Source: Hyperoodon ampullatus (Eukaryota > Chordata > Mammalia > Artiodactyla > Ziphiidae). Taken from it: DNA of 64,000 bases. Shown piece after piece: positions 9,665 through 19,956 of this stretch (position 1 is the stretch's first letter; each line of letters begins with the position of its first letter). The notes below the pieces were generated by a model, which worked only from the letters and a program-made list of their open reading frames with translations, was not told where the DNA came from and made no database searches. A program made the position numbers and the translations under genes. The DNA is taken from NCBI GenBank assembly GCA_949752795.1, contig OX457061.1, positions 124,144,152-124,208,151 on the forward strand, read 5' to 3'.

Positions 9665-12600
9665 AGATAATGAAAAATATGGCAGGATTACGGAGTATTG
9701 AATGTGAATCTATTCCAAAGTGGTTTTTACCATTGTACACTCAAAACAACAAATTATAAAATTTCTCCTCATTCCATATCCTATCCAAAACTGGCTATTG
9801 TCACACATCTTATTTGTGGCCAAAATAATGAGTGTAAAATTCTATCTTATTGTGGTCTCACTTATAGTTATTTCACTAATTACAAGTGAAGTTAAGAACA
9901 TATTTTTATTTGTTTATTTAACATTTTTTCTCCTATTTTAAACAACCGATCCTTTCTTAGGTCTGTTTTTACTTTGTTGTTTTTCCCTTTACTTATTAAT
10001 TCCCAGAAATTCTTTCTATGTATAGTATACTGTGTGTTGGTTCCAGATGTCAGAAATATCTTCTTTAGGTTGATGGCTGTCAGGGATGTGAAGGGTCTGA
10101 TATTGTACCCTACCTGCAAAGGCACATGTTAGCTCGGCATTTGGAATGGAATGCATTTTTACCACTCCCATTTCACGTATTTCTCTTTACTACACAAAAT
10201 ATTTTTCTCTTTATATTTGGATCATTATGTGAATTGATTTCAGTGCTATGATTCATACACGTAAAATGAACCGAAAAGACATACTTTCTTCTAAATGACT
10301 AAAAATGTTGCATCTCATTCAAGGGATTAACCCATCCGCAATTTTTTCTAGTATATAGTGAAAACTAAAGGTCTAAATTCAATATTCCTCTAAAAATAAC
10401 AAATTATTGTAGGATCATTTCCCTAATGCCATGCAAAGGGAAGTCTGCAACATCTGAGTTTTCACATAAGTATGTCTGCTCCTGAGACTTTTTTTGCTGT
10501 TCTATCATTTCATGTGACTACCCCTTTAACTCACAGTCTCAATTATCCTAGGTTTAAAATCAATTTTCCTATCTGGTAGAACAATTTCCCTAGTCCATAC
10601 TCTTTGTATATAAATATGAGAAAGATCTTGCCAAGGTTTAGCAAAATCTTGCTGGGATTTTAATTGGAATAGTACTGTGCCTGAATATCAATTAGGAAAT
10701 AAATAAATAAATTATATTTTCTGGAAAAGTTTTAATTAGTTACTGAGGTACTTTTTAATGAAATAAATATTGTATTTTCTATACGCTTCCTGTTAGTTTC
10801 TAAAATTTAGTTGACCCTTGTATATTGATCTTCAAGCAGATATTCTGTTAAATTTATCTATTATTTCTAATCATTTGTTGGTATACTGTTTTGGATTCTC
10901 AATGAAGATAGTCACATCTTCCACAACATTCACAGATTTGTTTTCTTTATCATTCTTATAATACTTATTTTCTTTTTTCATTGGAAATACTAGCTGGGGT
11001 CAGAAAGCAAGCAAAGTGCACATTTTAACTTTGTTCTTTATTTAGAGTGAATTCTTCTAAAATTTCACTGTTGAGAATTATAATTTCTGAAAGAATTATG
11101 TAGATACACATTATCAGCATAAGTACCAGTACTGAATTGATTTCAAAAATAAATGTTGAAATTTGTCAATACTTTTCCTACACTTACTGAGATGCTCATA
11201 TGTCTTTCTACTTTAATGTGTAAATATGGTAAAGTACCACATTTTGTTAAAAACTGTCCCAATATTTGTAGGTTAACTCCATTTCATAATATATTGGATT
11301 TTTGCACATGGTTTGTGTTTGCTAACATTTTGTTTAAGATTTTTTTAATCTATATCCATAAATGCAATCATTCAGAAAATTTTTCTTTTCCTGCATGTGT
11401 CTAATTTTGTTAAAGCAGTTGTGCAGACCTCATAAAAATATTTGGGAGGTGTTCTGGGTTTTTTTTTGTATTCTATGAGAGAGAAACTTAAATATACAAA
11501 GAATGACCAGTTTCCTCATATTTTGAAAAGAATTTACATACTATATCAATTTACTTCCTTTAGGAAAATGTTTAAAATTGATTCATTTTTAAATTGGTTG
11601 CAGTATTAGTTAAGCATTCTTTCTTGAATTTATTTTAATTAACTCTATTTTCCTAGAAAGTTGTCCATCTCATCTAAGCTACAAATACATTGCCATGAAG
11701 ATTTTAATAGCATTCTCATATATTTTTAAATATTTGCTACAATTGTAGCAATAAATTGCATTAAATAAACTGCACTAAAAATAAACACATTGTACCAAAA
11801 TTATTACATTAGGTATGCTTTCTCATTTTTGTTTCTTAACTCCCTTCAAAAATATTTTTTTATTAGTCATATAAAAGAATTGACATTTGGCTTTGTTGAT
11901 ATTGTCTATTATAACTTAGTGTATTGATTTCTTCTTCAATACAATATTTTCCTTATTATTTTACTGACATCTTAATTCAAATGATAAGGTCATTATTTTT
12001 AAATATCATTTTATTAGAAAAGTTTATGATAATTTCCCTCTAAGAATTTTTGTCACTGTACATCACATTCATTGATATGCATATATATTATATTCTAATT
12101 ATTTTATAAATTATCACCATGAATTATTTTTGGACTGAGGTTTTTAGCAGTGTGCTTTTAAATTCTCAAGCACAGAGATTTTTGTTGTTGTTTCCTGTCT
12201 TTTATTGGCTGTTAAAATTTACTTGTCTTATCATAAGAGGAGGAGTTTTATACATTCTTAATTTTGATAGTTATCAAAAATTGCTTTTTATTTTAGAAAA
12301 TGGCCAGTTGTTTGCAAATGTTCAATGTGTGTTCAAGTAATTCACAAGCTATTATATTCATAGTTTAATATTTTCAATAAATGGAAGTCATTATTTGTGT
12401 TGTTCAAAATTTTTATATTTTCACTAAATTCTTGCCTGCAAAACAAATAATTAAGAGAGATATGGTACAGTTACATACTGTAATGGTGAATTTTTCATTT
12501 TTTTCTATTGTGAAAATTTATGTAGTTTTAGACTATTTTATTATTTGCTTATTTAGTTAATTGAATGTTATGTCCAGTAACAAACTCAACTTTTTTTTTC

Positions 12601-12801
12601 CCTCTTGTGTCCATCCTTTTATTTTCAAGCTTTCTATAATCTTATGATTTTAGTGTGTATCTTATAAATAGCATGCTACTAGATTTTCATATATAATCTG
12701 ATATCCTAGTCTTTTACTTGGCACAATTAGTTTAAATTCACTGTGGTAATAAAAATATTCAGATTTTTTTCAAACATCACTTGTTGCTTTTGGGTTTTCT
12801 A
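9665..12801 (-). mobile_element. Old L1 ORF2 region, antisense
   Basis: Long AT-rich stretch that reads as antisense L1 ORF2 in the expected order: 9705 'ccaaagtggtttttaccattg' (near the ORF2 end), 10640 'caaaatcttgctgggatttt', 11340 'ttttttaatctatatccata', 11660 'gttgtccatctcatctaagc', 12650 'tgtgtatcttataaatagcatg'. Moving rightward it goes toward the ORF2 start. All frames are broken by many stops, so no protein survives. Divergence is high, consistent with an early mammalian (L1M-type) copy. Tigger1 inserted at 12804. Confidence 0.65.
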
Positions 12802-12921
12802 TACACTCATACCTCATACCTATTTCGGGTTTGGTTACAGACCACTGCAATAAAGCAAATATTGCAATAAGGCAAATCCCAGAAATTTTTTGTTTTCCCA
12901 GTGCATATAAAAGTTATACTT

Positions 12922-13109
12922 GGGCTTCCCTGGTGGCGCAGTGGTTGAGTCCGCCTGCCGATGCAGGGGACACGGGTTCGTGCCCCGGTCTGGGAAGATC
13001 CCACAGGCTGCGGAGCGGCTGGGCCCGTGAGCCATGGCTGTTGAGCCTGCGCGTCCGGAGCCTGTGCTCCACAACGGGAGAGGCCACAACAGTGAGAGGC
13101 CCACGTACC

Positions 13110-13140
<31 letters not shown>
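12922..13140 (+). mobile_element. CHR-2-type SINE inside Tigger1
   Basis: Plus-strand SINE starting 'gggcttccctggtggcgcag' and ending in about 30 A. Target duplication 'aaaagttata' at 12909-12918 and about 13141-13150. The flanks join to restore the expected Tigger1 sequence, so it is a later insertion. The long pure poly(A) suggests it is young. Confidence 0.95.
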
Positions 13141-13147
<7 letters not shown>

Positions 13148-13416
13148 ATAGTATCCTGATGTCTGTTAAGTATGCAATAGCGTTATGTCTTAAGAAACAA
13201 TTCATATAATTAATTTTAAAAACACTTTATTTGCTAAAAATGCTATAACCATCATCTTAGCGTTCAGTGAGTCGTAATCTTTTTGCTAGTGGAGGGTCCT
13301 GCCTCGATGGTGGCTGCTGGCTCACCAGGGTGGTGGTTGCTGAAGGCTGGGGTGACTAGGAAATTTCTTAAAACAAGACAAAAGTGGAGTCTGCCACATC
13401 GATTGACTATTCCTTT

Positions 13417-13601
13417 TTTTTTTTTTTTTTTTGTGGCCTCTCCCGTGGCGGAGCACAGGCTCCAGACGCACAGGCTCAGTGGCCATGGCTCACAGGCCCA
13501 GCCGCTCCGCGGCATGTGGGATCTTCCCGGACCGGGGCATGAACCTGTGTCCCCTGCATCGGCAGGCGGACTCTCAACCACTGCGCCACCAGGGAAGCCC
13601 C
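13417..13601 (-). mobile_element. CHR-2-type SINE with internal deletion
   Basis: Minus-strand SINE inside the Tigger1 transposase. A 13-bp target duplication 'gactattcctttt' lies at 13404-13416 and 13602-13614. Unlike other copies the poly(T) joins directly to 'gtggcctctcccg', so the roughly 20-bp tail-proximal segment ('cggtacgcgggcctctcact') is missing. This is either a deleted source subfamily or a local deletion at the tail junction. Confidence 0.93.
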
Positions 13602-13894
13602 GACTATTCCTTTTATGAACACTTTCTGTGTTGCATGCAATGCTATTTGACAGCATTTTATCCATAGTAGAACTTCTTTCAGAATTGGACTCTATCCTCT
13701 CAAACCCTGCTGCTGCTTTATCCACTAAGTTTAGACAATATTCTAAATCCTTTGTTGTCCTTTCAACCATCCTCATAGCATCTTCACCCAGAGCAGATTC
13801 CATCGCAAGGAAGCACTTTCTTTGCTCTTACAGAAGAGGCAACTCCTCATCCAGAGATGGCAGCAATTCACTCACCTCTTCAGGCTCCACTTCT

Positions 13895-14446
13895 TTTTTA
13901 TTACATCTTTATTGGAGTATAATTGCTTTACAATGGTGTGTTAGTTTCTACTTTATAACAAAGTGAATCAGTTATACATATACGTATATCCCCATATCCC
14001 CTCCCTCTTGCATCTCCCTCCCTATCCCACCCCTCTAGGTGGTCACAAAGCACCGAGCTGATCTCCCTGGGCTATGTGGCTGCTTCCCACTAGCTATCTA
14101 TTTTACATTTGGTAGTATATATAAGTCCATCCACTGTCTCACTTCGTCCTAGCTTATACCCTTCCCCCTCCGTGTCCTCAAGTCCATCCTCTACGTCTGT
14201 ATATTTATTCTTGTCCTGCCCCTAAGTTCTTCAGAACCTTTTTTTTTTAAGATTCCATATATATGTGTTAGCATATGGTATTTGTTTTTCTCTTTTTGAC
14301 TTACTTCACCCTGTATGACAGATTCTAGGCCCATCCACCTCACTACAAATAACTCAATTTCGTTTCTTTTTATGGCTGAGTAACACTCCATTGTATATAT
14401 GTGCCACATCTTCTTCATCCATTCATCTGTCAATGGACACTTAGGT
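13895..14446 (-). mobile_element. Young L1 3' end, antisense, with 14-bp target duplication
   Basis: Minus-strand L1 with perfect target duplication 'caggctccacttct' at 13881-13894 and 14447-14460. A minus-strand frame at 14191-14433 encodes the ORF2 C-terminus, including M-E-C-Y-S-A-I-K-R-N-E-I, followed by the 3' untranslated region toward 13895. 5' truncated. Inserted in Tigger1. Confidence 0.96.
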
Positions 14447-15570
14447 CAGGCTCCACTTCTTATTCTAGTTTTCCTGCTGTTTCCACCACATCTGCAGTTA
14501 CTTCCTCCACTGAAGTCTTGAACACCTCAAAGTCGTCCATGAGGGTTAGAATCAACCTCTTCCAAATTCTTGTTAACGTTGATATTTTGACTTCTTCCCA
14601 TGAATCTTCTTATTGGTATCTAGAATAGTGAATCCTTTCCAGAAAGTTTACAGTTGACTTTTCCCAGATCCATCAGAGGAATCACTATCTGTGGCAGCTA
14701 TAGTCTTACTAAATGCATTTCTTAAATAATAAAACTTGAAAATTGAAATTCCTCCTTGATCCATGGGCTGCAGAATGGATGCTGTGTTGGCCGGCATGAA
14801 AGCAACATAAATCTCACTGTCCATCTCCATCAGAGCTTTTGAATGATGAGGTGTGTTGTCAATGCGCAGTAATATTTTGAAGGGAATATTTTCTTTTTTT
14901 TTTCTGAGCAGTAGGTCTTAACAGTAGGCTTGGAATATTCAGTCAACCATGTTGTAAACAGATGTGCTACTATTCAGTCTTTGCCATTCCATTGATAAAG
15001 CACAGGAAAAGTAGATTGAACATAATTCTTAAGGGTCCTAGGATTTTCAGATGGTAAATGAGCATTGGCTTCAACTTGAAGTCACCAGCTACATTAGCCC
15101 CTAACAAGAGAGTTAGCCTGTCCTTTGAAGCTTTGAAGCTAGGCACTGACTTCTCCTCTTTAGCTATAAAAGTCCTAGATGGCATCTTCTTCCAGCAGAA
15201 GGCTGTTTTGTCTATACTGAAAATCTGTTGTTCAGTGTAGCCACCTTCATTAATTATCTTAGCTAGATCTTTGGGATAAGTTGCTACAGCTTCTGCATCA
15301 ACACTTACTGTCTCTTATGTTATGAAGATGGCTTCTTTCCTTAAACCTCATGAACCAACCTCAGCTACCTTCAGACTTTTCTTCTGCAGCTTCCTCACCT
15401 CTCTCAGCCTTCAGAGAATTGAAGAGTTGTGGCCCTGCTCTGGAGTAGGCTTTGGATTAAGGGAATGTTGTGGCTGGTTTGGTCTTCTACTGAGACCACT
15501 AAAATTTCCTTCACATCAGCAATAAGGCTGTTTCACTTTCTTATAATTTGTGTGTTCACTGGAGTAGCAC

Positions 15571-15895
15571 ATTTTTTAAAATTGAAGTATAGTTGATTTA
15601 CAATGTTGTATTAGTTTCAAGCATACAGCAAAGTGATTCAGTTATATAGAATTCTTTTTCATATTATTTTTCATTATGGTTTATTACAGGATATTGAATA
15701 TAGTTCCCTGTGCTATACAATAGGTTCTTGTTGGTTATCTATTTTATATATAGTCGTGTCTATATGTTAATCCTTAACTCCTTATTTATTCCTCCCCCAA
15801 CCCCTTTCCCCTTTGGTCACCATAAGTTTGTTTTCTATGTCTATGAGTCTGTTTCTGCTTTGTAAATAAGTTCGTTTGTATCATATTTTAGATTC
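15571..15895 (-). mobile_element. Older L1 3' end, antisense, inside Tigger1
   Basis: Plus-strand landmarks 'tgaagtatagttgatttaca', 'agtgattcagttatata', 'agttccctgtgctatacaat', 'ccctttggtcaccataag' and 'gtttctgctttgtaaataag' are the reverse complement of an L1 3' untranslated region. It differs from the copy at 13895 in length and detail, so it is a separate and probably earlier insertion. Target duplication not resolved. Confidence 0.88.
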
Positions 15896-16485
15896 AACTT
15901 GTAATTTCCTTCAAGAGATTTTCCTCTGCATTCAGAACTTGGCTAACTGTTTGGTGAAAGAGTTGTGGCTCTCAGCCTATCTTGGCTTTCACATAAGCTT
16001 AATCATTTCTAGCTTTCGATTTAAAATGAGATATATGTGACTCTTCCTTTCACTTGAACACTTAGAGACCATGGTGGGGTTATTAACTGTCCTAGTTTAA
16101 ATAGTTTTGTGTACAATAGGGAGGCCTGAGGAGAGGGAGAGGGACAGGGGAATGGTCGATGAGTGGGGCCGTCAGAACACACACAACACTGAAGATTAAA
16201 TTCCTGACCTTATAGGGGCGAGGTTCGTGGTGTCCCCAAAGCAATTACAATACTAACATCCAAGATCACGAATCACAGATCACCAAAATCATATAACAAT
16301 AATGAAAAAGTCTGAATATTGCAAGAATTGTAACACAGAGACACAAAGTGAACAAATGCTGTTGGAAAAGTGGCGCCAATAGACTTGCTAGACTCAGGGT
16401 TGCCACAAACATTCAGTTTGTAAAAAATGGAGTGTCCACAAAGCACAATAAAGTGAAGTGCAAGAAAAGGAGTATACCTGTATTT

Positions 16486-16849
16486 TTCTCCTTGTATGTC
16501 TCTCTTAAGTGATAGTAGCTATGTTACATAGTCTTTTTCTATTATTTATTGGTTATCTTAGACATTTTTTATCATGAGCATTTAATTTATAAAAGCTGAC
16601 AAGCAGCATATCAGTCCATTTCCTGAATGATGTATAGAAAATAAAATTATTTCATTATTATCACCCTATGTGTAATTTTGTCCTATTATGAAGTTCTCTT
16701 TATTTCCCAAATTAAATATGATAAATTATAAACTAATAATAATTGTACAAAATGTTTGATTTGATTAATGTAAGTCAAGAAGGGATTCTTGCTCACCAGT
16801 TTTTTAAATATATTTGTAAAATATTTTTAGCTTTTGGAGTTTTAATATA
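16486..16849 (-). mobile_element. Old L1, antisense, continuation beyond Tigger1
   Basis: Resumes the AT-rich antisense L1 interrupted by Tigger1. Stretches such as 'ttattggttatcttagacat' and the surrounding order fit the same old L1. Highly diverged, no intact frame. Confidence 0.5.
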
Positions 16850-16853
16850 CATG

Positions 16854-17342
16854 TGTAATAGGGAAGAATACATCTGACTCCATATTAGATCTCTTTCTTT
16901 TACTTTAACCTTTGTATTCTATCGTTTTCCTACAAGTTAAGATTGTTGCCTATAGCCTGAAATATACAGGATAGCCCATTCTCAAGTATCTGGCCTTTAA
17001 AGGTGTAACACTGCTCCATTCATATAGAGATAAAAAGTTGCAGAACAGAGAATAACATTTGTCTTATTGGAGGTCTACATGAACATCATGACCAGACTTA
17101 TGCGGACAGCTGCAAGAACAAAGGATCTGACACCAAGAAGTTTGCAACAACAAGCTACACACCCCTTCCCTTTTAATATAAAAGAAGACTGAATTCTAAC
17201 TCAGGGAAGATGGTTCTCTGGGAAGCTAGTTCACCATCTTCGCTGTCTGCTGGCTTTCCAAAAAAGTCGCTATTCTTTGCCCCAACAACTCAATTTATTG
17301 GCCTGTCATGCAACAAGCAGTACAAGCTTGAACCTGTTAACA
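16854..17342 (+). mobile_element. Solo LTR of an ERV1-class endogenous retrovirus
   Basis: A 489-bp unit starting TGTAATAGGGAAG and ending CTGTTAACA, flanked by 4-bp sequences 'catg' (16850) and 'cata' (17343) that fit a one-mismatch gammaretrovirus-type duplication. A TATA-like 'taatataaaag' lies near 17174-17184, followed by a pyrimidine/GC-containing R/U5-like part with 'tcgctattctttgcccc' and 'ttattggcctgtcatgcaac'. No internal gag, pol or env adjoins, so the provirus was lost by LTR-LTR recombination. Old and non-coding. It could in principle retain promoter activity. Confidence 0.8.
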
Positions 17343-18410
17343 CATACAAGGAAATACACTCTTTTTAAGTATACAATTCAAATGCTATTGATAAGTATAT
17401 AAAGTTGGATAACAGTTACCGCACAGCCGTGATTAGTAAATCCACATACCCCACCCATCTGGAAATGACTAATCTGCTAACAGTTATGACTTTTTTTGAG
17501 TTTCATAAATAGAATCATCAAGTATATATTCATCCATGTGTCTTGTTTTTGTCACGAACAAATTGCTTTTGCATTTCATCCATGCTATTTTCTGTAGCAG
17601 CATTTTTCTTTGTTTTTTCATTAAAAGCATTCAATTGTATATATTTTCACCACATGTTTTATCTGTTCACAAGTTGATAGACATTTTCATTTTGGAAGGA
17701 ATATGAATGGACTGATATTAAAAAACTGAATGTAAGTATTTGTGTGTTTATGTTTTAATTAATCTTGGGTAAATATCAAAAAGAGGGACTGTTGAGTCAT
17801 GTGGTGACATTTACCTGTACATTTACCTATGGAATGCACTGTGAAGCTGGTGTCTAAATTGGACACACCATTTATTTTCATCCCCAGCAGCAACGTAGGA
17901 GAGTATGTGTTGCTTGCTACAGCCATGATTTTTAATGTGAGCCCCTCTAATGGGTGTATAGTGACATTTAATTGTCATTGTAATTTGCATTTAATTTGTA
18001 ATTAAATTTAGATTGTATTTAATGACTAAGGATGTTGAGCATAGCCATTCATTTACCTACTTTAGTGAAGTATTTGTTCAGATCTTTTACCCATTAGTAT
18101 TGAGTCATTTGTCTTACTACTGAGTTGGAAGTATACATCGTATATTCTGGATATAAGTCCTTTATCAGATACACGTTTTGCTAATATTTTCTCTGAGACT
18201 ATAGTTTACTTTTCATTTTCTTAACTCTCTTTTGAGGAGTAGCACTCATTAATTTTGATTAGATTTCCTTACCACTGTTTTTCTTTTATAGTTTGTCATT
18301 TCATGACCTAAGAAATACTGTAAGAAAGATTTTTCTTCTAAATTTTCTTCGAAAAGTTTTATAGTTTTAGGGCTTACATTTAGGTCTATAGTCAGCTCAA
18401 CCATCTTGAA
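17343..18410 (-). mobile_element. Old L1 3' end with ORF2 end, antisense
   Basis: Antisense L1 beginning with its 3' untranslated region ('tttttaagtatacaattcaa', near 17360) and moving into the ORF2 end: 17580 'tccatgctattttctgtagc', 17765 'cttgggtaaatatcaaaaag', 18150 'ggatataagtcctttatcag', 18170 'acacgttttgctaatatttt'. No intact frame. Moderately diverged. Confidence 0.75.
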
Positions 18411-19239
18411 CCACAGGATTAAACCCCTGTGTTTGGTTTAAGAAACACAATCAATGTCTGAATGTGTATTCAAGCAAAAGCCAGGACAAATTTGAAAAGT
18501 GTGTAGATGAATGTACCTTAAGCAGAGAAATATGTTTCCTAAATCCCGGGTGTCTTGTATTTTGAGAATTTACTTATGTGACTCCACATGTACTATATTA
18601 ATAATTTTCCATGGTTGATATATCTAGTTAATAAGATTTTTTAAATTTTACATAGGATAGATTTTCCAATGTGAGAAGATGTATTGATTTCCGAGTATTA
18701 TAGCTCCATAAAAATTTAGAAACATACCCAAATACATTTTTGTTATCACTGGTGAAAGCAAAGGTAGTTGAGACATAGCAGTTGAGAGGGAGATTCAATG
18801 TATTAAGATTGTACATCCACAGCAAACTGATTTTGAAGAAAAGATTATACAGAAAGGCACAATGCTTACTCCACACTCTCAGTAAGAATCAGTTTCTTTA
18901 ATTTCTCAAATGGTAAAAAAAAATTATGCAGAATCATTAAAAGCACACAAACTATAAAACAAAAATCAGATTTCCTCTTCTTCCTCCTTTCCATCAAATT
19001 ATCTTTATATTTATCTCTTGTTTTTCACTCCAAGCTGCTAACAACATACTGTCACTCACAGATGACACATCCTCAGTGAAACCACTTACTTCTAAACCCA
19101 TCAATCTGGTTAGTCATTTTACAGCAGGACGAAAGCCAGACTGGAAAACCAATGGCTGTTTTTTTAAATTAATCTCACGTTGGAAATTAACACAGTTTCC
19201 CACTCTGCTGATCTGGAAATTGTATTTCTTTTCTTCCCA
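18411..19239. other. Unassigned DNA
   Basis: No repeat recognised. The frames at 18628-18876 (-) and 19076-19360 (+) have no domain and overlap a frame on the other strand. Confidence 0.3.
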
Positions 19240-19500
19240 TTCTGACATCAACAGATATTTTAACAATATTTTGGCAGATTTTTTTTTGAAACACAAAATA
19301 GTAATACGTACTGGGAACGGGCTTATGAACAAAACTTGGTCCCTACAATTCAGGAAGTGATAATTTAGTAAGAGAGCGAGAAATGAAAACACAACATAAT
19401 AAGAGGGTTAGTAAGTGCTTGCAGGGATGAAGTGATGGTTGATGAGAGGCTGCCCTAGACCCCTCTCCGTGCTGCATGGATTGGAGAAGCCTCAAGAGGT
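19240..19500 (-). mobile_element. Possible L2 3' remnant, antisense
   Basis: 'tactgggaacgggcttatga', 'caaaacttggtccctac' and later 'gatgagaggctgccctagac' resemble the reverse strand of an L2 3' region. The match is weak and patchy. Confidence 0.35.
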
Positions 19501-19628
19501 GAAAATCAACAAATGTGGAAAATAATGAACATGGAAAATAAAGTACGCTTTGAAGTGGAGATTTATTCCCAGATATTTGATTTGGACAAATGAGTAGATG
19601 ATGATGATATTAACATTAAAAATTGCTA

Positions 19629-19944
19629 ATGCAAATGAACTTTTTCACAAAGCAGAAATAGAGTCACAGATGTAGAAAAAAATTTATGGTTACCTAGGGG
19701 GATGGGGGAAGGAGGGGTAAATTGGGAGACTGGGCTTGACACATACACATTATTATATATAAAATAGATAATAAAAATCTACTGTATAGCACGGGGAACT
19801 CTACTCAATACTCTGTAAAGACCTATATGGGAAAATAATCCAAAAAAGAGCAGATATAGGTATATGTATGACTGATTCACTTTGCTGTACACCTGAAACT
19901 AACACAACATTGTAAATCAACTATAGTCCAATAAAAGGTAATTT
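19629..19944 (+). mobile_element. L1 3' end with 11-bp target duplication
   Basis: Sense L1 3' terminus with 'aaatagagtcacagatgtag', 'gtatagcacggggaactcta', 'gattcactttgctgtacacc' and 'ccaataaaaggtaat'. The duplication 'aaaaattgcta' occurs at 19618-19628 and about 19946-19956. Confidence 0.93.
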
Positions 19945-19956
19945 AAAAAATTGCTA

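Larger units (their letters stand above)
13264..16072 (-). pseudogene. Decayed Tigger1 (pogo-type) transposase
   Basis: The start is fixed by a Kozak-like CCACCATGG at 16068-16076, followed by M-V-S-K-C-S-S-E-R-K-S, the expected N-terminus. The DDE/D domain follows: 15185-15235 has S-I-D-K-T-A-F (first aspartate kept, next E changed to K), 14970-15185 has [14 protein letters not shown], near 14855 I-D-N-T-P-H-H (second aspartate kept), and 14648-14830 has I-L-Q-P-M-D-Q-G. The C-terminal part is at 13603-13803 (A-A-A-G-F-E-R-I) and the frame ends at 13264. Removing four later insertions leaves about 570 codons, close to the usual length near 590. Frameshifts (for example after L-I-Y-H near 15055), stops and insertions make it non-functional. 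Such enzymes cut and paste the element at TA sites. Confidence 0.93.
12804..16480 (-). mobile_element. Complete Tigger1 DNA transposon, multiply interrupted
   Basis: Both terminal inverted repeats are present: left 'cactcatacctcatacctat', right '...ggagtatacctg'. TA target duplications lie at 12802-12803 and 16481-16482. Sub-terminal 'ccactgcaataaagcaaata' and 'aagcacaataaagtgaagtg' are diagnostic of Tigger1. After removing two SINEs (12922-13140, 13417-13601) and two L1 3' ends (13895-14446, 15571-15895) about 2.4 kb remains, the usual Tigger1 length. The transposase frame is on the minus strand. Confidence 0.95.

Noticed and set aside
12922..12985. A tRNA gene suggested by A- and B-box motifs
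   Set aside because: The motifs belong to the tRNA-derived head of a SINE. No complete cloverleaf with intact acceptor and anticodon stems is apparent, and the same motif recurs in all copies.
13264..13803. A 179-codon minus-strand open frame
   Set aside because: It is a mosaic: both ends are Tigger1 transposase remnants and the middle is an inserted SINE. Not a host gene.
16854..17342. A complete endogenous retrovirus around the LTR
   Set aside because: No second LTR of the same type and no gag, pol or env sequence on either side. The flanks are old L1, so only a solo LTR is supported.
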